From positions 1 through 28,733 of the forward strand of contig JAFQKO010000141.1 of assembly GCA_017396865.1 (NCBI GenBank): a stretch of DNA of 28,733 bases, given 5' to 3'. Numbering within the stretch: the stretch's first letter is position 1; each line of letters begins with the position of its first letter. The position numbers were made by a program, and so were the translations under genes. This DNA is from Clostridia bacterium. GTDB taxonomy: Bacteria > Bacillota_A > Clostridia > Oscillospirales > QAKW01. The notes below the pieces were generated by a model. It was not told where the DNA came from and did not search any database. It was given only the letters and a program-made list of their open reading frames with translations. Shown in pieces: positions 14,198 through 21,459 of the stretch.

Positions 14198-14286
14198 ACG
14201 TTTACTCCAAAAAAATAAGCATCCGCTTTGCGCCTCTTCAAAGACCTAACGAAACGCAAACGAATGCTACCCGGTGGCAGAAATTT
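14198..14286 (-). ncRNA. Structured pnuC leader, candidate riboswitch or attenuator
   Basis: The predicted 5' UTR of about 88 nt holds a small hairpin (CUGCC with GGUAG, about 14266-14280). It also holds a long imperfect stem in which 14255-14268 pairs with 14218-14232 (ends AGCAU and AUGCU) around a 22-nt loop. Seven U residues (14209-14215) and then the GGAG site follow the stem directly. The stem plus U run looks like an intrinsic terminator placed right before the gene. PnuC genes are known targets of NAD+-II riboswitches, but I cannot confirm that this matches the NAD+-II consensus. Confidence 0.5.
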
Positions 14287-14292
14287 TTTGTT

Positions 14293-14321
14293 ATGATAAC
14301 ATATTTTTTCGGAAAATGCAA
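14293..14321 (-). promoter_or_regulatory. Promoter of pnuC
   Basis: On the minus strand TTGCAT (14316-14321), a 17-base spacer and TATCAT (14293-14298). The -10 lies inside the perfect dyad GTTATGATAAC (14290-14300), which might be an operator. Confidence 0.68.
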
Positions 14322-14347
14322 TCATTTTTCCCGCAAAACTATCATTC

Positions 14348-14376
14348 TTGCAAAATACGACATTTTATGATACACT
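14348..14376 (+). promoter_or_regulatory. Promoter of the zinc-ribbon/propeller gene
   Basis: TTGCAA (14348-14353), a 17-base spacer and TACACT (14371-14376) lie about 30 bases before the ATG at 14405. Confidence 0.55.
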
Positions 14377-14404
14377 ATTAAGGAAAGATGAAAGGAGTGT
14401 TACC

Positions 14405-16762
14405 ATGGAGAAACAAACTAAAATCATCGTCATGAAATGCCCCAGTTGCGGCGCCCCCTTAAAAGCGGAGAATACCACCGATCCCATCGGCTGTGTCTAT
14501 TGCGGCAACACCGTTGTCCCCTCAGCCGATGCACCCAAGCAACCGGAAAAGGAAAGCTACAACAGCGGTGGTACCGTGCGATTAGAAGGCATTAAAACCC
14601 CATCTTCCGCACTCGCTTATATGGAGGACTTTTTTGAAGAATACGATTGGGAATCGTTTGTTCACATGCCGAATCTGACCATTCACGAGATCGATCGGTT
14701 GGTCAGCGGCATCAAGGTTACTTCTGCCGACGACAAGGTGACTTGGATCGCCTGTTTCCGCGCGCTCCACACACCTTATCTCCAAAAATTGATCGGCTGC
14801 AAGCAGCTGCTCACCACCCTGATTGAGGATCACAAAAACGAAGATCCGGACGCATACAGTAAATTTGACACCTATAAGCGCGTTTCTGTGCAGCTTATGA
14901 AAGCAAATATATCGCTGAAGGAAAGGCTTGAAAAATTCCTGAACAAGGCGATCAAATACGGCGCAACATCTGAGGAAATCACTGCCCTCCGCGCCGAGAT
15001 TGCCCGCATCGATTCCCACGGAGCCTTGCCGCAATATGAAACCATCGAATCGATCCCCGAAATTGCGCATTTTGATGTGCAAAAAAATCAGGCCATTCTG
15101 CAAAGGCTGGCCGCCAAGGGCATTGACGGTGACGCGGAATTTCAAGTAGCCCGAGAGCTGCTCTCCAAGCGCGATCTGCGCGGTGCCATGGATATTCTAT
15201 CCACCCTTGAGGGTTATAACGGCTCGAACAAGATTATTAAAAGAATTGATCGCTATTTCCGCGTATCGGACGTTCTGATTCTCAACAACACCCTCTACAT
15301 CTTCAAAAAGAATGACGCCTATGAAAGCACCTCCTATGCGCTCCATCCCGCCGTTAACGGACGAATCGGCGAACAGCCGCTGATTGAAAACATTGCTTGC
15401 ATCCTCGCCAACTATGCAAGCCTGCTTTACTATATTGACACCGATGGTCGGTTGATCTGCTATAATCTGAGAAAACTAAATGCAGACGTGCTTTCCAACG
15501 AAACCTTCGATGCCAATACCGCAGTGAAACAATCGGGCAAAAAACGCGTTTATCTGCAAACCAGAGTCGGCTACTCAAACAATAACAGCGCGCTTTATGA
15601 GCTGGATTTGAAAAGCGGCAAATTGCAGCAACTGGCATCCGAAATCCAAGCCATACTCTCCATTGACGGCGATAAACTGGCGCTCAGCATTCCTCGGCAG
15701 ATCGCGGGTAACGAGCAGATTTGGTACGCCACGCAGGTCATTGATCTTTCCGCCCGCACCTCCACCATTCTGGCCAATTATCCTGTTATTCTGAATGGCT
15801 ATATGGGAAATCGGGCCATCTACACCGTGGAAGCACCCAACGATAAGAATATGGATCTCTACATTCGAACGTTGGAAACAAATGCTCCCGCTCAGCTTCT
15901 GGAGAAAAATATCTATCGTTTCTGCAGTATCATCGCCGGCAAAATCTTTTATTACATCGGCAACAGCCGAAACCATACCTTGATCAGCATTGATCCGGAC
16001 GGTTCCAATCGCCGAGAATGGTCGTTGTTCGTAGGCGAAATGCTGTTTGAGAAAAGCGGATGGATCTATTTTACCCGCCGCTTTGGCTACAACGCCGTTC
16101 TCTGCAAAGCCCGCATTGACGCCTCCGATTTCCAAATCATTGCAACCGACGTGGAGCGGTTTGTTGACATTAAAAACGGTTATCTCTATTACATTAACGA
16201 TCTTTCAACTTTAATCAAGGTTCGGATGGACGGTTCCAATCTTCAAGAGCTTTGCGATTCGGTTGAAAAGGTCATCGACGTACAGGAGAATCAGATCATC
16301 TTTACCTCCTACGATGATCGAATCCTGCAATCAAACGGCGAGGATGAATTCGCCCATAAAACAACCAGTGTCAAATCCATCTACGCCGTGAATTTTACAG
16401 AGGGCGGAAAGCGCAAACTGGCATACAACATCAAGGACGCCAACGCCTATGATGAGAACACCGTTTATTTTTCTTCTGTGGAAACGGTCCCCTCCGAAGC
16501 CGAGGAAACACGCCAAATTGAAAGTCTTTATTGCATGGACGTAAAGAAAAATCAAACGCAAAAGCTCCTTGAACTCATTGTTGAGGAACGGGCACACTAT
16601 GGATTTGCTATCGCTATGATTACTATGATTCTCCTATTCATCATCGGCGTTATAGGCTTTTCCGCAGAAAGTCCGGCTCTTGGTATTATTGGTATTCTGG
16701 GCGGTGTTCTCACCGCCGTTATCGGCGCCGCCATCAAGAGCAACAACGCAAAATCATCTTAA
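14405..16762 (+). CDS. Zinc-ribbon, beta-propeller (DUF5050-like), two-helix membrane protein
   Basis: The 785-residue protein starts with a zinc ribbon (C12, C15, C30, C33). A helical region follows (about 65-290). A large repeat region (about 300-720) has blade-like units such as LYYIDTDGRLICYNL, KIFYYIGNSRNHTLISIDPD and LYYINDLSTLIKVRMDGSN, typical of DUF5050-type six-bladed propellers. Two membrane helices close the chain (about 734-754 and 758-778). With no signal peptide and a zinc ribbon of the cytosolic type, the bulk probably faces the cytoplasm as a tail-anchored protein. The ATG at 14405 has AAAGGAG 7 bases upstream. It is a single-gene unit. Function unknown; a membrane scaffold is a guess. 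Confidence 0.8.
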   Translation: MEKQTKIIVMKCPSCGAPLKAENTTDPIGCVYCGNTVVPSADAPKQPEKESYNSGGTVRLEGIKTPSSALAYMEDFFEEYDWESFVHMPNLTIHEIDRLVSGIKVTSADDKVTWIACFRALHTPYLQKLIGCKQLLTTLIEDHKNEDPDAYSKFDTYKRVSVQLMKANISLKERLEKFLNKAIKYGATSEEITALRAEIARIDSHGALPQYETIESIPEIAHFDVQKNQAILQRLAAKGIDGDAEFQVARELLSKRDLRGAMDILSTLEGYNGSNKIIKRIDRYFRVSDVLILNNTLYIFKKNDAYESTSYALHPAVNGRIGEQPLIENIACILANYASLLYYIDTDGRLICYNLRKLNADVLSNETFDANTAVKQSGKKRVYLQTRVGYSNNNSALYELDLKSGKLQQLASEIQAILSIDGDKLALSIPRQIAGNEQIWYATQVIDLSARTSTILANYPVILNGYMGNRAIYTVEAPNDKNMDLYIRTLETNAPAQLLEKNIYRFCSIIAGKIFYYIGNSRNHTLISIDPDGSNRREWSLFVGEMLFEKSGWIYFTRRFGYNAVLCKARIDASDFQIIATDVERFVDIKNGYLYYINDLSTLIKVRMDGSNLQELCDSVEKVIDVQENQIIFTSYDDRILQSNGEDEFAHKTTSVKSIYAVNFTEGGKRKLAYNIKDANAYDENTVYFSSVETVPSEAEETRQIESLYCMDVKKNQTQKLLELIVEERAHYGFAIAMITMILLFIIGVIGFSAESPALGIIGILGGVLTAVIGAAIKSNNAKSS

Positions 16763-16763
16763 C

Positions 16764-16801
16764 AAAAGATCTCGCAATGCATCAGCATTGCGAGATCTTT
16801 T
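16764..16801. terminator. Bidirectional intrinsic terminator
   Basis: A 17-bp perfect stem (16764-16780 with 16785-16801) around ATCA separates convergent genes. The stop codon of the S component gene overlaps its right end. Confidence 0.87.
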
Positions 16802-17304
16802 TATTTTTTCAGCCTGCGCAGAACGGTTACCAGCGGAACGATCAGGGCTCCGCAGAAGAAGTTGCTGACACCGTGGATCATATCAAAGGGTAAGCCTGCG
16901 ATGATCCACGCCACCATGCCGTTCCAATCCAGCCCGAAGGCCAGCGCCTGAAAGGGGGCGTACAGCGTACCGTACAAAAAGCCGTGCACCGCGCACAGCG
17001 CCATATAGACAAACGGCGCCAACCATTTGGGCATCTGCTTGGGCAGCAGCATCGCCGCGCCCCAAAGAAGGGTCCAAAGATAGAGATGGGGCACCCACCA
17101 GGTGGAAAAGCCGTTGAACAGCCCCAAAAGCAGGGTGTACAGATAGATGGGATAAAGGGCCTTGGCCCGATACACCACCGTCATGGCAATCACAAAAACG
17201 CCCAGCAGGTGAATATTCGGAAAAACGTCCATAACCACCTTGGAAGCATACATCATCGCTCCCAGCATTCCGAATATGGCGATCTCTTTTGCACGCAGCT
17301 TCAT
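16801..17304 (-). CDS. ECF transporter S component, probably for cobalamin
   Basis: This 167-residue, five- to six-helix membrane protein has the features of an ECF substrate-capture subunit. It has a first helix with small residues (IFGMLGAMMYASK) suited to contact with EcfT, a conserved GLPFDMIHG-x-x-NF near the end and a short basic tail. No EcfA or EcfT genes are present, so it would use a shared energising module encoded elsewhere (group II). It starts 2 bases after the DUF4430 lipoprotein gene, and both lie behind a cobalamin riboswitch. Cobalamin or a corrinoid precursor is therefore the likely substrate. The riboswitch is the main evidence; the protein alone would not name a substrate. 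Confidence 0.78.
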   Translation of the reverse strand: MKLRAKEIAIFGMLGAMMYASKVVMDVFPNIHLLGVFVIAMTVVYRAKALYPIYLYTLLLGLFNGFSTWWVPHLYLWTLLWGAAMLLPKQMPKWLAPFVYMALCAVHGFLYGTLYAPFQALAFGLDWNGMVAWIIAGLPFDMIHGVSNFFCGALIVPLVTVLRRLKK

Positions 17305-17306
17305 CG

Positions 17307-17807
17307 TTATTCGGCCTTAAAGGAATAGGTGGCGCCGGTTTCGATCTCGGTTACGTCCACACCGGTCATGCCGTATTCACCGTTAATGTAAAAGGCCCAA
17401 TATTTACCGTCCTTATCATAATCGACGGTCACACCGTTGACGGTTTTAACGTAAAGACCGTACGGGCCGTCCTCGCCTTCGATAAGCTTATGCTCCATCA
17501 AGGCTTCACCGACCGTCTTTTTGTCGGTATGGATCTCGAAGGAGGTTTCCTTCCCCTCAAGGTCGGTTACGGTGAAGGTAAACACGGTTGCGCCCTTACC
17601 CAAAACGGTAACGTCGCCCGCCTCGGCCTCCTGCTTAGCCGACTCCTGCTTAGCCGACTCCTGATCGGCATTGACCTCGCCTTGAGGCGCCTCGGGGTTT
17701 TCCTTTTCGGTGTCTTTACTGCATCCGCTTGCCATCAGTGCCATAGCCGCAATCAGCACCACGCAAAGGAGCAAAGACAACCATCTTTTCAGATTCGTTG
17801 CTTTCAT
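17307..17807 (-). CDS. DUF4430 lipoprotein, probable corrinoid-binding partner
   Basis: The 166-residue lipoprotein has a signal peptide ending in LMASGC, with lipidated C29. A Glu/Lys/Gln-rich linker follows, which includes a tandem QESAK repeat (from a duplicated 15-base unit near 17634-17663). The DUF4430 domain spans about 68-166 (TVGEALMEHKLI, VNGVTVDYDKDGKYWAFYIN, GVDVTEIETGATYSF). The fold is related to the C-terminal domain of eukaryotic intrinsic factor and transcobalamin, which bind B12. It would sit outside the membrane and hand ligand to the S component encoded next. AAGGAG lies 9 bases before the ATG. Transcription is controlled by the B12 riboswitch upstream. Confidence 0.85.
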   Translation of the reverse strand: MKATNLKRWLSLLLCVVLIAAMALMASGCSKDTEKENPEAPQGEVNADQESAKQESAKQEAEAGDVTVLGKGATVFTFTVTDLEGKETSFEIHTDKKTVGEALMEHKLIEGEDGPYGLYVKTVNGVTVDYDKDGKYWAFYINGEYGMTGVDVTEIETGATYSFKAE

Positions 17808-17888
17808 TTGCTTTTTCTCCTTTTAAAATATAATATAGTTCCCCTTTGCCCCATCGGCGCTCGCGATTCAAACGGGCAAGAGCTCTGC

Positions 17889-18052
17889 GCAAAAAGTATT
17901 TCGACTCGGTGCAAAAAATCAGCCGCCTTCTCAAGCCTTAAGGCTCAATGGCATGTCCCCGCTTTGCGGCAGCGGGTAAGGCGGATTTTAAAACGGCGCA
18001 CCACACGGCGACGGGCTCGTGCAGGATTCCCACCTGCTTCCATTTCACGCAT
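17889..18052 (-). ncRNA. Cobalamin riboswitch
   Basis: Reading the minus strand from 18052, conserved blocks occur in the right order. They are GAAGCAGGTGGGAATCCTGC and GAGCCCGTCGCCGTGTG (ligand-domain arms), then ATGCCATTG, GGCTTGAGAAGGCGG, and a terminal B12-box-like ACCGAGTCGAAATAC. Downstream, TTGCCC (about 17875-17879) can pair with GGGCAA (about 17846-17851) as part of an expression platform before AAGGAG. The match is by eye to the known consensus. Regulation of the DUF4430 and S component genes by B12 follows. Confidence 0.87.
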
Positions 18053-18058
18053 AGACAC

Positions 18059-18064
18059 ATTATA
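18059..18064 (-). promoter_or_regulatory. -10 element upstream of the cobalamin riboswitch
   Basis: A perfect TATAAT on the minus strand lies just before the riboswitch. No convincing -35 is visible at 16-18 bases. Confidence 0.55.
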
Positions 18065-18082
18065 ACATAATTTTACAAAAAG

Positions 18083-18113
18083 AATAGCCCCTTTTTTCGA
18101 AAAAGGGGCTATT
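18083..18113 (-). terminator. Intrinsic terminator of the trpS-tagO-wecB operon
   Basis: AATAGCCCCTTTTT (18083-18096) pairs with AAAAAGGGGCTATT (18100-18113). On the minus strand T-rich sequence follows. The wecB stop codon is 3 bases away. Confidence 0.8.
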
Positions 18114-18115
18114 TT

Positions 18116-19261
18116 TTATACCTTGAACTCTTCGGGGGCTTTGCCCTTGCCAAAGTGATGTAGGATCGCATCGGTGATGCGGGCGGCGGCATTACCGTCG
18201 CCATAGGGGTTGACGGCATGGGCCATCTTCTCGTAGGCGGCAGGATCCCGCAGCAGCTCATTGGCCATCGAAAGAATGACCTCGGTTTCCACGCCCGCCA
18301 TCTTGACGGTGCCGTATTCCACCGCTTCGGGGCGCTCGGTTTCGGTACGCAGCACCAAAACAGGCTTACCCAACGCGGGGGCTTCCTCCTGCAGGCCGCC
18401 GCTATCGGTCATCACCATATAGCAGCGATCCATCAGGTTATGCATATCAAACACGTCGATCGGCTCGATCAGATGGATCCGATCAACACCGCCGAGGATC
18501 TCATTGGCCACCTCCCGCACAGCAGGATTCAGATGAACGGGATAGACCACCTGCACGTCGGGGTTTTGCTCCACCATCTGCCGAATGGCGGTGCAGATTC
18601 TGCGCAGCGGCTCGCCAAGGTTTTCTCGGCGATGGGCGGTAACCAGCACCAATCTGCCCTGTTCCAAATTCAGTTCGTTGAGCGCGGGCTCACGGAACAC
18701 GTAGTCCTTTTGAACGGTCATCTTCAGGGCGTCGATCACCGTATTACCCGTTACGTAGATCTTACCGACGGTTGCCTCCCGTTCCAGATTCTTGCGATTG
18801 GAATCGGTGGGCGAAAAATGCAGATCGGCTACGCGACCGATCAGGCAGCGGTTCATCTCCTCGGGATAGGGAGAATATTTATCAAAGGTACGCAGACCCG
18901 CCTCCACGTGGCCCACCGAAACGCCGGCATAAAAGCCCGCCAGCGCGCCCGCAAAGGCGGTGGTGGTATCACCGTGAACCAGGATCAGATCGGGCTTTTG
19001 CTCCTTAAAGAGTTGCTCCATGCCCTCCAGCACACCGGAGGTGATGGTGGTAATGGTTTGGCGGGGCTTCATGATATCCAGATCGAAATCGGCCTGCACG
19101 TCGAAGGCCTTCAGCACCTGACGCAGCATTTCACGATGCTGGCCGGAAAGGCATACGATGCTTTCGATCTCGGGGCAGTTTTCCAGCGCCTTCACAACCG
19201 GCACCATCTTGATCGCCTCGGGGCGGGTGCCGAAGAAGGACATTACCTTAATTTTGCTCAT
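18116..19261 (-). CDS. wecB: UDP-N-acetylglucosamine 2-epimerase (non-hydrolysing)
   Basis: The 381-residue enzyme interconverts UDP-GlcNAc and UDP-ManNAc, the latter being a precursor for wall teichoic acid or capsule. Family signatures are FGTRPEAIKM at the N-terminus, VHGDTTTAFAGALA, GHVEAGLRTFDKYSPYPEE, VTAHRREN and TDSGGLQEEAPALGKPVLVLR (positions about 286-306), which bind the UDP moiety. Length is typical (about 370-385), and it is cytosolic. The start overlaps the end of the tagO-like gene by 14 bases. That pairing is biochemically sensible, because TagO primes the lipid carrier with GlcNAc-P and ManNAc is added next. No ManNAc transferase is in the window. Confidence 0.95.
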   Translation of the reverse strand: MSKIKVMSFFGTRPEAIKMVPVVKALENCPEIESIVCLSGQHREMLRQVLKAFDVQADFDLDIMKPRQTITTITSGVLEGMEQLFKEQKPDLILVHGDTTTAFAGALAGFYAGVSVGHVEAGLRTFDKYSPYPEEMNRCLIGRVADLHFSPTDSNRKNLEREATVGKIYVTGNTVIDALKMTVQKDYVFREPALNELNLEQGRLVLVTAHRRENLGEPLRRICTAIRQMVEQNPDVQVVYPVHLNPAVREVANEILGGVDRIHLIEPIDVFDMHNLMDRCYMVMTDSGGLQEEAPALGKPVLVLRTETERPEAVEYGTVKMAGVETEVILSMANELLRDPAAYEKMAHAVNPYGDGNAAARITDAILHHFGKGKAPEEFKV

Positions 19262-20324
19262 CCTTCAGCTCCTCCTTCTCATGCTTTTTTTCCTTTACGT
19301 AAAGAACTACCGCACCGATAATAAAGAGCAGGAATGCGATTGCAATGGTAACCGCCACCTTAATAAAGCTATCGGAGGTAAGCAAAACGGCGCATAATCC
19401 CAGCAGCGCGGAAACGCAATAAAGGATCGCTACCGCCTGCCGCTGAGAAAAGCCCAGCGCAATCAGCTTATGGTGCAGATGGGATTTATCGGCCTTCATC
19501 GGAGAATGGCCGGTAAGGATACGGCGAATGGCCGCAAACAGCAGATCATAGATCGGCAGCAGGAACAGCAGGAAGGGTACAAAGAACGCCACGATCGCAT
19601 AGGCCTTGAACAATCCGACAATGGAAAGGCAGGCCAGCATATAGCCGATAAACATAGCACCGGTATCGCCCATAAAGATGGAGGCGGGGTTGAAGTTATA
19701 GGGCAAAAAGCCCATGCAGGCACCCGCCAGTGCAGCGGCAATGATCGCCACCTGCGGCGCTTGCAGCAGGATCAGGATCGCGGTAACGCTGATGGTCATA
19801 ATGGAGGAAACGCCGCAGGCAAGCCCGTCCAGACCGTCGATGATATTCACGGCATTGAGGATCGCCAGCAGCCAGATAAAGCTGATGGCCACCGACCAGC
19901 CGTAGGAAAGCTCGATATAGGCACTTTCGCCGAAGAAATTGGGGAACCGCTCGATGCGAATGCCGCAGAAAACGGGGAACGCCACCGCCACCAGCTGAAC
20001 GAAAAACTTTTTAATGGGGTGCAGCGCCAGCACGTCGTCGGCCATCCCCAGCGCAACGATGACCACTGCGCCCATCAGGATGCCATACACCTCCAGATTG
20101 ATAAAATCGAAGGTAAACACCATAGCGCTGACGAAAAAGCCGAGGAAGATCGCCAGCCCGCCCAACCGCGGGATGGGCTTTTTATGCATCCGTCGGTTAT
20201 CCTTCGGAACGTCGATCGCGCCGATTTTCTTTGCTACACGCTTGGCAAACGGCGTGCACAGGAAGCTGACCAAGGCGGCCAGAAACCATGCGCAGAACAT
20301 CAAAAGATAGTCAAATCGAGTCAT
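19248..20324 (-). CDS. tagO: Undecaprenyl-phosphate N-acetylglucosaminyl 1-phosphate transferase (TagO/WecA family)
   Basis: This 358-residue membrane enzyme of the MraY/WecA family transfers GlcNAc-1-phosphate from UDP-GlcNAc to undecaprenyl phosphate, the priming step for teichoic acids and other wall polymers. It has about ten or eleven helices. Catalytic motifs are ADDVLALHPIKK (Asp-Asp), NAVNIIDGLDGLA (Asp), FMGDTGAMFIGY and the cytosolic SHLHHKLIALGFS, a His-rich loop typical of WecA rather than MraY. It lies 3 bases behind trpS and overlaps wecB by 14 bases. Placement with wecB supports teichoic-type polymer synthesis. TagO versus WecA is a naming matter. Confidence 0.9.
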   Translation of the reverse strand: MTRFDYLLMFCAWFLAALVSFLCTPFAKRVAKKIGAIDVPKDNRRMHKKPIPRLGGLAIFLGFFVSAMVFTFDFINLEVYGILMGAVVIVALGMADDVLALHPIKKFFVQLVAVAFPVFCGIRIERFPNFFGESAYIELSYGWSVAISFIWLLAILNAVNIIDGLDGLACGVSSIMTISVTAILILLQAPQVAIIAAALAGACMGFLPYNFNPASIFMGDTGAMFIGYMLACLSIVGLFKAYAIVAFFVPFLLFLLPIYDLLFAAIRRILTGHSPMKADKSHLHHKLIALGFSQRQAVAILYCVSALLGLCAVLLTSDSFIKVAVTIAIAFLLFIIGAVVLYVKEKKHEKEELKDEQN

Positions 20325-20327
20325 AGG

Positions 20328-21317
20328 TTATCTCCCAACAAAGCCGATCCGTTCATGCACCCGAGCAAGGGTCTTGGAGGCGATCTTCCGCGCCTGCGCT
20401 GCGCTCTCGGTATAAACCTTACGCAGATAGGCGGGATCGGCCATCAGCTGATAATAGCGCTCCTGCAGCGGAGTCAGCTCGGCGATGATCGATTCGGCAA
20501 CGGCGGTCTTGAAGGTGCCGTAGCCCTGACCCTCGAACTGCTTCACGGCATCCTCAATGGTAACGCCGGTCATGGCACTATAGATGGTCAAGAGGTTATT
20601 CATACCGTGGCGTCCCTCTTCGAAGGCGATACGGTTTTCGGAATCGGTGACCGCGCTCTTACATTTCTTCAAAATCTTGGCAGGCTCATCGATGATGCTG
20701 ATATAGCTCTTGGGGTTGGGATCGGATTTGCTCATCTTCTTATCCGGCTGGGTGAGGCTCATGACCTTGGCACCCACCGAGGGAATATACCCTTCGGGCA
20801 CGGTAAAGAGCTCGGGGAAGATGCCGTTCATACGGTTGGCAATATTTCTTGCCAGCTCCAGGTGCTGCTTCTGATCCACGCCGACGGGGACCAGATCGGT
20901 ATCGTAAAGCAGAATATCCGCCGCCATCAAAACGGGGTAATCAAAGAGGCCTGCATTGATATTATCGGCATACCGCTTGGATTTATCCTTAAATTGGGTC
21001 ATGCGGGAGAGCTCACCGAACATGGTATAGCAGTTGAGAATCCAAGAAAGCTCGCAATGCTCGGGTACGTGGCTCTGAATAAAGATCAGGTTCTTTTCGG
21101 GATCGACACCGCTGGCAATGATCATAGCCAGCGTGGAGAGGATCCGCTCATTGAGCTCCTTGGGGTCCTGACGGACGGTAATAGCATGGAGATCAACCAC
21201 CGAGAAGATACCCTTGCCCTGATCGCTGACCTTGCTCCAGTTGCGTACCGCACCGATATAGTTGCCCAAGGTGATGATGCCGCTGGGCTGAATGCCGCTA
21301 AAGATTGTCTTTTCCAT
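20328..21317 (-). CDS. trpS: Tryptophanyl-tRNA synthetase
   Basis: The 329-residue class I enzyme charges tRNA-Trp. The HIGH-type motif is PSGIITLGNYIGA near the N-terminus (TLGN in place of HIGH), and the KMSKS motif is at 194-198. Further landmarks are LYDTDLVPVGVDQKQHLELAR (about 137-157), which binds tryptophan and adenylate. Length is typical. AGAGGA precedes the ATG. It heads an operon with tagO and wecB. Its promoter shares a -35 element with the divergent gltX promoter. The leader is only about 40 nt, too short for a T-box, so it is not tryptophan-controlled in that way. Confidence 0.97.
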   Translation of the reverse strand: MEKTIFSGIQPSGIITLGNYIGAVRNWSKVSDQGKGIFSVVDLHAITVRQDPKELNERILSTLAMIIASGVDPEKNLIFIQSHVPEHCELSWILNCYTMFGELSRMTQFKDKSKRYADNINAGLFDYPVLMAADILLYDTDLVPVGVDQKQHLELARNIANRMNGIFPELFTVPEGYIPSVGAKVMSLTQPDKKMSKSDPNPKSYISIIDEPAKILKKCKSAVTDSENRIAFEEGRHGMNNLLTIYSAMTGVTIEDAVKQFEGQGYGTFKTAVAESIIAELTPLQERYYQLMADPAYLRKVYTESAAQARKIASKTLARVHERIGFVGR

Positions 21318-21366
21318 ATATATTCCTCTTTTCGTTGAAATCTTAATGAAATTTTATATTTAAATT

Positions 21367-21395
21367 ATTTTACCACAAATAAAACGACTTGACAA
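21367..21395 (-). promoter_or_regulatory. Promoter of trpS
   Basis: On the minus strand TTGTCA (21390-21395), a 17-base spacer and TAAAAT (21367-21372). The -35 overlaps the gltX -35 by five bases. Confidence 0.75.
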
Positions 21396-21417
21396 CCTTT
21401 AAAATAAATTATATTAT
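21389..21417 (+). promoter_or_regulatory. Promoter of gltX
   Basis: A perfect TTGACA (21389-21394), a 17-base spacer and TATTAT (21412-21417). Both divergent -35 boxes lie in the same seven bases, TTGACAA. Confidence 0.8.
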
Positions 21418-21459
21418 ATTACTTGCTGAAAATATATCTTTTTAAGGAGAGTATGATAG

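Noticed and set aside
14198..14286. Cyclic-di-GMP riboswitch, because of GCAAAGC in the pnuC leader
   Set aside because: The other conserved GEMM blocks are absent and GCAAAGC falls in the arm of a long stem.
14198..14286. Thiamine riboswitch that would make the transporter PnuT
   Set aside because: No CTGAGA or other TPP-riboswitch blocks are visible.
17289..18065. Plus-strand frame opposite the DUF4430 gene and its leader
   Set aside because: It runs through the cobalamin riboswitch and has no family resemblance.
19470..21338. Long plus-strand open frame opposite tagO and trpS
   Set aside because: It spans two well-supported genes on the other strand and the composition is that of a reverse-complement shadow.
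21318..21366. T-box leader before trpS
   Set aside because: The leader is about 40 nt with no specifier or T-box sequence, and the promoter lies close to the gene.
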